Source of the DNA: Corydoras sp. C115
Taxonomy: Eukaryota; Chordata; Actinopteri; Siluriformes; Callichthyidae
Reading direction: 5' to 3'
DNA length: 64,000 nt
Assembly (NCBI GenBank): GCA_019802505.1
Contig: JAFMOC010000268.1
Coordinates: 220,001 to 284,000, forward strand
The notes beneath the pieces are model-generated. The model saw only the letters and a list, made by a program, of their open reading frames with translations. It ran no database searches and had not been told where the DNA came from. Both the position numbers and the translations under genes were made by a program. Shown here piece by piece: positions 20,960 through 31,613 of this stretch (position 1 is the first letter of the stretch; each line of letters starts with the position of its first letter).

Positions 20960-21169
20960 ATAATTTAAATTCGTACTGGATGTAAATATTCCTATAATAC
21001 AGGATGTAATGTTGATAGTTATGTGTTATATGTAGAGGGTTAATTATAATCATTATTATTACAGAATTAATTACATTTAGAAAGTCTGATGATGGATTTT
21101 TTTTTTTTGCTTAAATCCACAGATCCAAACAGGTTTCCTCTCTCTGTGTCCTCGGGGTCCTGGATGTGA

Positions 21170-24100
21170 CTATTCCTCGGATGGATGGTACAAATACGCT
21201 CCCTCGCTCTCCTCTCCATACCCAGGGTAGGTTCCACCCCCGGCTCCAGCGGCGTCTTCGGGGCAGTAAATTCCCAGCGCCCTCTGCAGCTTCTCTTCCT
21301 GTTGGCGCAGCTCCATGGAGTCCACCAGGTCGTAAATATTCCCCAAGGACCAGACGGGCGAAGGGAACCACGCCTTGACGTCTCCGTCCTTCTCCACCAC
21401 CAGCATGCTGAAGTATTCGGTGCTGATCTTCAGCTGATCCCTCAGGTTCCCCACCACGTCCCATGTCAGCGACTCCTTCTCGCTCTGACTTTTTCCTGCA
21501 GGATGAGAGACGGTGTTCAATTAAAGCCAGGAAATATGAAAAATACAGGATTTATTTCTAACACAGACGTTTCCCACCATTTAGTGGAAACAGCTCCACG
21601 GCGCCTGATGCTTCAGAACCCTTGCCCACGAGTTTGAACAAGGCAAAGTGACGAATACCTGAAAACCATCAAGAACATGCTGAAATGAAACGCTCAGCTG
21701 TGATTAAGGTTATTTCGGGAGGTCTCACTCTGACCCATGGCGCACTCCTGTCCACTGAATGCCTGAAGCTGCTGATGGAGGGAGTAATCGTCCTCGCTGG
21801 GTGCCGAGACGATGAGAAGTCTTCTTTTGGACATGAATCTGATGGAGGACAGACTCGTGGTAAGCGATCCTTAATAAGGTCCACAAACCAATTCACAATT
21901 CTCTACCTGAGCAGTGAGTTCTCCGCGACGTCACCCGGACCGGACGGACCGCAGCGTGACGCCGCTCCTTCGTCCCGCTCGTTCTCCAGACGTCGTGATG
22001 GAAAGCCGTCGATGTGCTTTAGAATAAGCGACGGAGCGGTGGCAGAGGTGAACACCTTCCCGAGCTTTAAATACAGAAAAGACATTCATTACGGGTTCAG
22101 TGACATCACGGCTCAGGAGAACAGTTCACTTACGTTAGGTCTCAGATCGTAATCGGTCACTGCCATGGAGAACTCTTTAGACTCCAGTCCGTATTCCTTA
22201 CGCATCACGGCGATTAATTCGGGACTTCTGATGGCGTCGGGGAGAGAGGCTAGTTGAGGATCTCCATCTAAAGTTCACAGCGTTGTTCATGAACGAAGAC
22301 GCCAGGATGTAAAAGTTTATATACAGTACTGTATATGGACATGTCAGTGTGAGAGGAACCAAAATGTTTAGAACCTACTCTCTGAATGTCTCGAGCTCAG
22401 TGGAACCACCACTTTTAAAGTACATTACATTACATTACATTTAGTCATTTAGCCGACGCTTTTATCCAAAGCAACTTATGGAGACTTATGGAGAAAACCA
22501 ACTCCACTGTAAATTCATCAAACCTGATTGTTATTTGATGCTGCGCCCCCCCCCTTTTTCTACAACAGCTATTTGTTAAAGAGATGTGTCTTCAGTAGCT
22601 TCTTAAAGCTGCTCAGTGATTCTGCCTTACGGACAGAGTTGAGAAGATCGTTCCACCATGTTGCAGAGGTGAATGCCACGGAGTGAGAATCAGCTCCTCT
22701 GTGAGGTGGAACCACCAGGGGGCGATCATCACCGGAGCGAAGTGAACGAGTCGGAGTGTATTTTGAAAAGATAGAGTGAAGGTAGGAGGGGCCAGATCCA
22801 GAAATGGTTCTGTAGGCCAGAGTCAGTGACTTGTACTGAATGCAGCAGATACAGGGAGCCAATGGAGGGACATGAGTGATGGAGGGACATGAGTGATGGA
22901 GGGACATGAGTTCTTGGGGGTTGAAGACGAGTCGGGCTGCAGAGTTCTGAATCAGTTGAAGAGGTCTGATTGTGGACGCTGGGAGACCGGCAAGTAGCGC
23001 ATTACAATAATCGAGCCGGGATAGGACGCAGGCTTGAAAGAGCAGTTGGGTCGCATGTTCAGCCAAGAAGGGTCTGATCTTCCTGATGTTGTAAAGAAGG
23101 AATCTGCAGGACCGGGACGTTCTGATCACATGATCAGAGAGTTTAAGGTGGGAGTCTATTGTGAAACCCGAGGTTCCGGACCGAATCGGTTTGGGAGATT
23201 GTGGAGCCGTCGGTTTGGACGGTCAGGTCGTGATGGATTGAGTGATGTGTGTGGTGTGAACTCAACCTCTACATTAGAACATGGATGAGATGAAGATCTG
23301 AATGTCTTCTAATCAGGACACAGTGTGATACAGGAACTGTACTCATGTTCCGCTCTAATCGCTGTCCGTTCCAGGTGATGGAGCTGAGATACCTTGATGA
23401 TAGTGCTGCAGCCGCAGTGTGGGCTTCTGCGCCGAGCCCAGGATGGAGAGCACCGTAACCCTGCGGAACGCCAGCTCACAGCTGTGCAGCTCGTTCTCAT
23501 CCCTCTGCTGGATATACTGAGGCGAGACGTCGCTGGGAGACGAAATGACCTGAAACGAACCCGGTGTGAGTCAGGAGCCAACGCCGTTATGTTGGAACGT
23601 TTATTTACATTCATTTAATATCTTAATCCTTAATTAGGGACGTGGGGTGGGGGGGAGTTCCTTATGCCCATCCAGGGCAGAACGTTATGGGCGCTGGGCA
23701 GATACACCCAGGACAGGGGGGCAATCTATCACTGGACACACACTCACACAAACGCACGCTATATGGGGCAATTTAGAGCATTAACCTTGAATCCATGTTT
23801 TTGGACTGTAGGAGGAATCTGGAACCCAGAGGAAACTCACACGGACACGGGGAGAACATGCAAACTCCACTCGGATTGGGATTCGAACCTGGATCCTAAC
23901 CTCTAAGCCACATGTCATGCATTATGTTCCATTTATTTATCAGGGGTTTCTCCACAATCTCAGTTCTAATTCATCCCACGTGAGTTAGATGGGGTTAGAA
24001 GTTTTTCCACACCAAACTCACCCTGGAACCTTGCCATGGGCCCCAGAATGTTCCCACAGACCTGTGTTTGGACATTTAGGAGCTGTAGGTTATTCCTCCG

Positions 24101-25456
24101 TTTTCATTAAGGATCAATAATAAACCTGGATCAATTAAGCTTAGCTCAGATTAACTAAACCTCGAGCTTATTAAGTCTGCTTCGTTTGCAGAAGCTGTGT
24201 GAAGGTAAACACAACGCTGATTTACAGACTGTTACCATGCCGTCGGTTCGTTGTAGGGTTCCTTCTGGAACTAAGGGAAAGTGGAACCTTCTTCTTGCTC
24301 TTGGGCAAATATGCAGGATTTCTAAAGTGAGACCAGACCGAACATGCGGTTCCACCTCCACCATATCACTCACCAGAAGTCTTCTTTTGCCCTTCAGCTC
24401 CTCCATGAACTCCGCGAACGCTGCTTTTTCCTCGCCGTCTGTCTCTCTCTGGGACTTCTTTCCTCCTCTTTTCCCTTTCTTCTTTTTGTCCTTGTCCTTT
24501 TTCCCCTTTCCTTTCTTTTTGGATTTGGAACCCTCGGGCGTCTCCACCTCTTTGGTTTCTTCCTCCACCTTTGTGAGTGGTTTACTCCCCGTCTTCTCTC
24601 CTCCACTCGCAGATTTGGGTCTGACCTCCTCGGGTACAGCGGGTCGGGGGTCGGTTTTACCTGCCCCGGGGGTTTTACGGATGACGAATCTGGACCGTCC
24701 GCTGAGGATATCCCGCACTTTATTCCTGATGGCTTCCTTTTTGTCCAGGTTCTGCCTCCTGGTGAAGACGGATGTTGTGTTCCCCCGTTGCTGCGCGCTG
24801 GGGGGTCGCCGCTTTTTAACCCCCGATTGCTTTACGACCAGTCTCTTTTTGGTGACCTTGCACTTCTGGGGCGAGCCTTTTCGCGCCACTTTCTCCAGTT
24901 TGCGCACCGGCAGCTGATCGATGACCTCCAACACCGCCTCAACGCGCACCGGGTACGGGAACTTGTCCCCGATCTTTAAATTCTTCTTCAGGATCAACAT
25001 GGAGAACATCTGGTGTTCCAGCTGCAGACGATGGAGCAGTTTTGTGACCATGTCTGAGTCCAGGCTCTGCTCCGTGACCTGTCCCTCCATAGAGGGGTAT
25101 TTAATTTTGCCCTCCATCATGGCATTCTGAATGATGGTGACGATCAGAGTGTCTCTCTCTGCCAGTCTACAGTTCAACCCCTCAGCTTCCTTGATCTGTT
25201 TCTCCATCATGAGCAGGTAGTTATCGCTGTAAGAGGGGGCAGTTATCACCCACAGGCGCTTTTTCCCGGCAAACTCAGCCAAGAAATCGCTCTCTGAACC
25301 CCCTCCAGACTCGTGTGCTCCAGCTTGCTCCTGAGCTCCCACAGGGTCATCGCCCGCTTTCGTCCGGGGTCTGCTCTTGCCCGCCTTCGCAGACAGCGAC
25401 GTGCTGCAGCCCCACAACACGAGTCCAACCAGGACTATCCACAGACGGCGAGGCAT
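21170..25456 (-). CDS. ccdc80-like: CCDC80-like secreted protein, complete, 7 coding exons
   Basis: Exons: 25456-24374, 23549-23393, 22267-22134, 22064-21907, 21838-21735, 21658-21578, 21495-21170. All phases agree, giving 680 codons plus TAG. The ATG opens a signal peptide (MPRRLWIVLVGLVLWGCSTS). Three related domains follow. The first starts GKKRLWVITAPSYSDNYLL, the second GKRRLL then VISSPSD, the third SKRRLLIVSAPSEDDY. Typical family blocks are FSMAVTDYDLRPN, STEYFSMLVVEKDGDVKAW and WSLGNIYDLVDSMELRQQE. The first and second domains are joined by a long Lys-rich linker (KKKGKGKKDKDKKKKGKR). CCDC80 (DRO1/URB) is an extracellular-matrix-associated protein; mammalian forms are about 950 residues. 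Fish have several paralogues (ccdc80, ccdc80l1, ccdc80l2). This shorter form looks like one of the -like genes, but I cannot say which. Function is inferred from family only. Confidence 0.93.
22405..23290 (-). mobile_element. L2-type LINE, 3' part, in a CCDC80-like intron
   Basis: The minus strand encodes the C-terminal part of a non-LTR retrotransposon reverse transcriptase. The unbroken stretch 23129-22569 (186 codons) reads SCRFLLYNIRKIRPFLAEHA, LSRLDYCNALLAGLPAS, LQLIQNSAARLVFNP and SLSSFKKLLKTHLFNK. These are hallmarks of L2/CR1-type fish LINEs. Upstream (23130-23290) the match (GFTIDSHLKLSDHV) continues with frameshifts. A 51-bp internal duplication (GGAGGGACATGAGTGATGGA) occurs near 22863. 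The plus-strand start CATTTAGTCATTTAGCCGAC is the usual 3' end of the element. It is 5'-truncated and without endonuclease, so it cannot move on its own. Confidence 0.85.
23625..23915 (-). mobile_element. Diverged SINE, copy 7 (CCDC80-like intron)
   Basis: Minus-strand copy with G-run GGGTGGGGGGG, CATCCAGGGCAGAACG, CACCCAGGACAGGGGG, CCATGTTTTTGGACTG and B box ATTCGAACC near 23881. It is more diverged than most copies. Confidence 0.75.
23940..24065 (-). mobile_element. Tc1-like transposase fragment
   Basis: The plus strand holds TCTCAGTTCTAATTCATCCC, the reverse complement of the GGGATGAATTAGAAC block, and GGGGTTAGAAG beyond it. Confidence 0.45.
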
Positions 25457-25559
25457 TCCGCAGAGGTGCGATCACACCGCCGTTCAAAACATGGCCTGGA
25501 CCTGCAGCTGCTCTGCCTCTGGTTCACATTAAGACTCGCTTGGAATTCGAGCATCAAAG

Positions 25560-25700
25560 GGGAGTGACATGCAGCGGGGCTCCTATGAAAACTGTGTGGC
25601 TGAGACTCAGTGGGAGTGGAGAGAGAGAGAGAGATCTGAGGGATTGAAACCAGAGCCTTTTTGGGGTGTGAAGTTTATATCAAACAAAACCCTTTATTAT
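25560..25700 (-). promoter_or_regulatory. Probable promoter/5' UTR of the CCDC80-like gene
   Basis: About 190-220 bp upstream of the ATG, the minus strand carries GATATAAAC (plus 25672-25680), then a CT-rich stretch (plus (GA)n at 25619-25633) leading into the 5' UTR. No intron is needed between this and the start codon. Inferred from position and motif only. Confidence 0.35.
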
Positions 25701-26009
25701 AATAATTATTACATATGAAAGCATTATTGAACATAATCAGTCATCATCCAACTTCAGAGATCCATCAGGTCGAATCAGGACGGCTTAAATAATTAAGCTG
25801 AATCTAAAATAAACAAACGGCATTAAAAGGGAACTAATTTGCCCTTTATAAACAGTTCCCTATTTAACAGGGAACTTATTTAGAATAATGAACGTGACTT
25901 TATTTATGTGCTTTTATCTCCGATAGAGACAATAGTTTGGTTCCATCGCTGTAGGTCTTTAGAATAATGCAGAACATCACGCATTGTTGACAATCGTATG
26001 CTTCCAGGC

Positions 26010-26155
26010 TTTGAGACAGTTTGGGGAAGGCCTCGTCCTGCTTACCCAATGTGAAGTCCATACTGAAATTTTTAAGAAGAAGAAGTTGACTCCATCCAGC
26101 ATTGTTGGGATGAACTAGAACTGTGATCTCATCCAACATGGCTGCTGTCAAAAGC
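26010..26155 (+). mobile_element. Tc1-like transposase fragment
   Basis: Blocks GACAGTTTGGGGAAGGCCTC, GTTGGGATGAACTAGAACTG and GATCTCATCCAACATGGC in Tc1-like order, with internal loss. A relic without an open frame. Confidence 0.55.
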
Positions 26156-26588
26156 TTACAGAGAGCCTTTAAGTTGTAAGACTTATTAAGATAAGCTCGT
26201 CAGCGTTCAGACCAAACGCATTTCACATCCTGTTGCACAAATGAAACTGAATTTGTTGCTCTGTGGATTTTCTGGACTTACACAATCCAGGGTTTTCCCG
26301 ATCGAAAAACTCTGCGGCACATGGTCTGAAAGACATCTGGCACCTAAAATTCAAAGCATGGAGTTTACAGATGTTACAGCCCGACACCTTCATATAAAAT
26401 CTCTCTCTTTCTCTCTGTTTCTCAGTTCAGTTCGGGATGCTTCACTAACATGACATGATATATTTACATTATTGAAGCTGACAGAGTTCAAATATTAAAA
26501 CTGCATCAACAACTTAAAATAATACTCCTAATAATAATAATAACATTAATAATAATAATAACATTAACACAGATTGGATAAAATCCAG

Positions 26589-26945
26589 GCGGCACGGTGG
26601 CTTAGTGATTTAGCATGTTCTCCTCTCAGCACTAGGGATTCTCGGTTCGAATCCCCATCTGGGTGGAGTTTCCATGTTCTCCCCGTGTTCGCGTGGGTTT
26701 CCTCCGGGTTCTCCGGTTTCCTCCCACAGTCCAAAAACATGGATCAAGTCAATTGAGTTCTCCAAATTCCCCCTTATAGAGTGTGTCTGTGTGAGTGAGT
26801 GTGTGCCCAGCGATAGATTGGCACCCTGTTCTGGGTGTATCTGCCCAGCGCCCGAAACGTTCTCCCCTGGATGGGCATGGGGACCCCCCCCCCCGCTACC
26901 CTAATATAGGATAAAGCGGAAGAGAATGAATGAATAAATGGATAA
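26589..26945 (+). mobile_element. tRNA-derived SINE, copy 8
   Basis: Full-length plus-strand copy between the CCDC80-like gene and nnt: GGCGGCACGGTGGCTTAGTG head, GGTTCGAATCCCC B box, C-run at 26885-26894, GAATGAATGAAT tail. Confidence 0.9.
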
Positions 26946-27114
26946 AATCCTAAACCAGTCAATTAAAACTCGTTATGGGGTGTTATTTATTATTATTAAT
27001 AATAATCATTATAATACTCAAATGAAAGAAAAGCTGTAACATCAATCACTATAATTATCATAATCACGTTTTAAGAGCACATCTTAAATAACGTTTATTT
27101 ATTATTAAGTTATG

Positions 27115-27305
27115 ATGTTGGTCACTGCAGGATGGCTGTGTCGCAGCTCCCTCCGGTGGATGAAACACTTTCTCTGCAGTACTGAGAATCATCCACCACC
27201 CTAATAATACACACTGTGGGGGTCCTGATCATCAGAGAACAGATAGACATGTTAGAGAAACAGATGGACTACAGAATGTGACTGTAGAACTACAAAGTCC
27301 ATGTT
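27115..27305 (+). repeat. Dispersed repeat R1 copy
   Basis: Contains CTGCAGTACTGAGAATCATC and CACCACCCTAATAATACACA, identical to the core of the 71-bp satellite unit at the left window end. It continues with GGTCCTGATCATCAGAG, GATGGACTACAGAATG and GTAGAACTACAAAGTCCA, which are not in the satellite. Confidence 0.75.
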
Positions 27306-27689
27306 TAATGTCCATCACATCATCAGGTTAGATAGAGATTAAATGTAAGGACAATGTGATACAGTGTATATGGGAGGCTTATTTAATAATATTGTGTATG
27401 AAATCGCGGTGTATCGCAGAATCGATCATCAGTGATGTGTAGGGATTGTTTTTCGTTACTGCAACCGAACTTGTTACTGAGAGACTCGGCTGAGGCGCTG
27501 TGCAACTCACTCTAAATCCCATGAACACTTGAATAATTGAAAATTAAACTTAATTGTTAATTTGAGATCGGTGGATTATGATGGCCTCCGTCGCTCGCTG
27601 TGTGGATTCGTGTGTTTAATGGAAACGAATGAATGAAAGCGTGATGAATGATCCCGCTCTTTTTCTTGTAGCGTCGCCTCAGGATGAAC

Positions 27690-27797
27690 GCGTGAGTGAC
27701 GTGACGACAGCCAATCAGAGCGAGCCGTGCGCATTGATATAGCGCTCCAGTCAGGCAGCAGGTTAGGCTGCTCCGCTCCGTGTGTGCCGCAGTAAAG
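27690..27797 (+). promoter_or_regulatory. nnt: nnt promoter and noncoding exon 1
   Basis: TGACGTGA (CRE-like) at 27697, a CCAAT box (CCAATCAG) at 27711 and GATATAGC near 27735 precede a CpG-rich leader. The leader ends at AAAG|GTTAGT (27797/27798). The 1.3-kb intron to exon 2 at 29128 gives nnt a separate noncoding first exon. The transcription start is inferred to lie near 27760. Confidence 0.55.
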
Positions 27798-28131
27798 GTT
27801 AGTCCCCGAATCCTTCCTCCTTTATACAAACACCGCTGCTCCGATTAAACACCACAATTTAACTCCTCTCTCAAACCGTCAACTTATTCTTCATTATTCG
27901 GACATAATTGTCTTTCAATCAGTTCCCGAGTTAGCAGATTAGCACGTCGGCGTGCAGCTCCAAACCTATAATCAAATCAGATGACCCCGTTTAAGCGAAC
28001 GGACTAATTAAGTCATTATGTAAATCATAATCCCGTGTCTGTGTGTGTCTTTAATTATTCTGCTTTAAATGTCTACGATGAACTCAAGGTCACAATGTGG
28101 CGCTTACAGAGCCGGGGTTGCCGGCTGACCG

Positions 28132-28257
28132 GCGGCCGCGTCCCAAACCGCACACTGTTGTATTAAATAATGAGTGCAAATTAGTGGACTCCTAATGAGT
28201 CCCGTGATTGTTTCAGCGCCCTGCGTAGTGCGCACTGCGCGAATCGGGACGCGGCCT
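28132..28257. mobile_element. MITE-like element with inverted ends (nnt intron 1)
   Basis: Begins GGCCGCGTCCCAAACCGC and ends GCGAATCGGGACGCGGCC, so the outer 11 bp (GGCCGCGTCCC) are perfectly inverted. It is 126 bp with no coding sequence. The GCGTCCCAA terminus is common in small nonautonomous fish DNA transposons. I do not assign a superfamily. Confidence 0.55.
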
Positions 28258-29170
28258 AAGTCAACGGCCGGCTCGCATGACTGCTAATGTCACATTTACA
28301 CTTTAATAAGTCTGAATGAATATTAATATTAAAAGTTTACTTTAATACACGCGATATGTATTTAATATTTTAAAATTATAGTAGTTGGGACATTTTATTA
28401 ACATTAAAGAAAACTTCGTGGATTAAAAATATAAAGTTTAAAGTTCTCTTGTCACCTTAAGTTCGTGGCTTGTTAAAGTGGTTTATTATTATTATTATTT
28501 TTTTTAAATATAAATTATATTAAATATATGATTTTAATATATAATTAAATTATTTTTTATATTTAGGAAATGAAGTAACGTCTGAGATGTAATATTTATT
28601 GATTTATGCAGAATAATTTTAATAAATATGTAAGTTTTCAGCATTAAACGGGGTTTAAACTGGCAGTAAAGCTGGCAAGGTTTATGACTCCTGTTTTTTA
28701 TTAAAAATTAACAATTCTGCTAAACAAATATCCCAAAAAAATAGTATTCAGTAAAATAGTTTCAGTATTGTCGTTGGGATCAATTCGAACTCCCAGGCAG
28801 AACCAGGGAGAAACATTTTGGGGAAGAGTCATTCCAGCATGACTGAAAATAAATTAGTAATCTAATTGAATCTCAACCTGTCTATGTTAGAGCTGGGATA
28901 GGCTGCAACACTCCATAACCCCTGTATGGACCATCTGGATGTATAAAGTCACCTGTCGCTTTCAACACAAGGGCATAAGGTAACACGGGCGTTAGAGTCA
29001 CGCTTAACGGAAATGTGTGACCTCAGGGTGTATCCGTCGAGCCAGGGTTGGTAGACATGTGCAGGGCATGCTGGGATAGACTGAGGGGGGGGGTACTGAC
29101 TGCACTGACTGTGTGTACTGCTGGCAGGAGGAGGGTCGTCCCGGCTGCTCAGCTCCTCCTCGTGTCCCCG

Positions 29171-31143
29171 ATGGCGAGTGTTCTCCGTGTGGTTGCCAGC
29201 AGCTGCTCCAGCCCCCTCTTCACCGGGCTGGCCTCGGTGCGGACCGTCAGGGCGCCATGCGTGCGATTCTTTCGGACTCACCGGCCCCTCGCTCGGTCCG
29301 CTAGTGCAGGTAACCGCTCTCGGTCGACGAGCTTCACCAACCTTATCAATTGTGTCGGTGCCAGATTGACATTATAATTCCCGTAATGACTTTTGTACTT
29401 TAATTATAAAACATTAACAGATGGAGGTTCGTGCTTCTGATGAATAAACTTGAAATCTTTACCTTTTTAAAGTTTACTGTGTGCGTATACGACACGTATG
29501 TAGAAACCGCGCAGCTCTCTTAACTCCACATCAAGGTCGTCCTGCTGTCCCGGTTCCCTCCCTCATGCCGCTGTGCCTCTCTCACCTTCACTCACGTGCT
29601 TCCTGGCTTGAGCTGAATGAAGCTGTGTGTTGGGTGGAGGAGTTGCACTGCCGGGTCACGGCGTACATGTGCTGACCGCGGGTGGCTGACCCGCGCCGGT
29701 CTGAGTAAGAAGGCCGTTGACAGCTGGGTACATCTATTTTTGGAAGTGTACGGGCTGAGAGTGGAGCGCGAGCCGTTCCTGAGCTCCTCAGCGTGAGAAC
29801 TCACTGAGACGAAGGAACCTGGACTTAAAACTGTTTGTGATTTTTTTTTTCTCTGTAAGAATGCAGAACGCCTGCATGGAAATGATGGAACCAAAATAAA
29901 CGAGTGACCTCGGGTCAGGGCTGAAGAGTCCAGGTTCTACATTGTGTAGGACGTTGTAAGGATCCTTTAGAATTGTAAACCTTAAGAACCTTATCAGTGC
30001 ACGAGTCCTTATATTTACAAAAAAAAACAAATATTAAGCTCTAGAATGATCAGAGCTGGGTCCTAAAAGTCTATAGCTCATAAAATGAAATCTGTATTCG
30101 TCTGGTAGTGTTTTTATTTAAGGTCGCCCCATAACCCTTCTAATATCTGACCTCAGAGATGTTCTCCTGGATGTCCTGGAGTTCATGTGAAACATCAGAT
30201 GTGTAGTGTACACGCAGGTTAAACTTGCGGCGGTGACACAAACCGCTTGTTGCTTTAGTGTGGGAGAGGTAGAGGTTCGAGATGAGTCGCAGGAAACCTC
30301 AAGAACCAATAAAGACTTCATTCGAGAGCCGATCTGCGACATGGGAACCGTACAGAGTCACATGATCGTGATGTTACCACAGACTCCCATATTGAGTTTG
30401 ACCCAGTTTTGCAGTTAACCCTCTCAGAGGTGCATGCCGTGGGTCCCGTGAGGTTCTAATGCTTGTTATAAGTACTGCACCGAATGCAATGTTTAGTGTC
30501 CACACGGGGGCGTCCCCCGAGTGACATGTCATTGTCTTCTCCGCTCGTTTCCGTAGGGATACCGTACAAACAGCTGACGGTCGGCGTCCCTAAAGAGATC
30601 TTTGAGAATGAGCTCCGGGTGGCGATCTCGCCGGCGGGCGTCGACGCCCTCATCAAGCAGGGCTTCAACGTGGTGGTGGAATCCGGCGCCGGGGACTCGG
30701 CCAAGTTCCCAGACGAGATGTACGTCAAAGTGGGGGCCACCGTGAAGAGCGTTAAAGACGTCCTGTCCTCTGATATCGTGCTGAAGGTTCGTGTCGGCGT
30801 TCCGTTATCACCACATGCGTGACCGTTAGAACGGCGTCCATAACCCGCGTTTGTCTTCGTCGCGCAGGTCCGCGCGCCGATGCTGAACCCGGCGCTGGGT
30901 GTGCACGAAACAGACCTGATGAAGGAGGGTGCCACCCTGGTGAGCTTCATTTATCCGGCTCAGAACCCAGAACTGATGGACCTGCTGGCCAAGCGCAAGG
31001 CCACGGTGCTGGCTATGGACCAGGTGCCACGCGTCACCATCGCGCAGGGCTACGATGCGCTCAGCTCCATGGCCAACATCGCAGGGTGAGTTCATCTCCT
31101 TCTGGGTGTCTACTGATGTATGTGGGAATTAAGTTCAAACCTC

Positions 31144-31191
<48 letters not shown>

Positions 31192-31564
31192 TATAAAGCC
31201 GTGGTTCTGGCTGCAAACAACTTCGGCCGCTTCTTCACCGGACAGATCACCGCTGCTGGAAAAGTTCCACCTGCCAAGGTACCGCTGCAGAACCACTTAA
31301 TGATGTCCTAGGACTATAAGACTCTCTTCCAGTTTATGATGTCATAGGTCATGCCTGATCCTTTCAAACTCAGCCTTTAAATCTGTGTTTTTCGATGTGG
31401 TTGATCAGGTGCTCATCATCGGAGGAGGCGTGGCCGGTCTGGCTGCTGCCGGCACCGCCAGAGCGATGGGTGCCATCGTCAGGGGCTTTGACACGAGGTA
31501 ACCCACAATAAAGTCGTCCATCCATCCATCCATTATCTTCTGCTTTATCCTCTATTAGGGTCGT

Positions 31565-31613
<49 letters not shown>

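Noticed and set aside
24186..24979. Plus-strand open frames of 210-240 codons
   Set aside because: They are antisense to the large CCDC80-like exon, which has clear family similarity.
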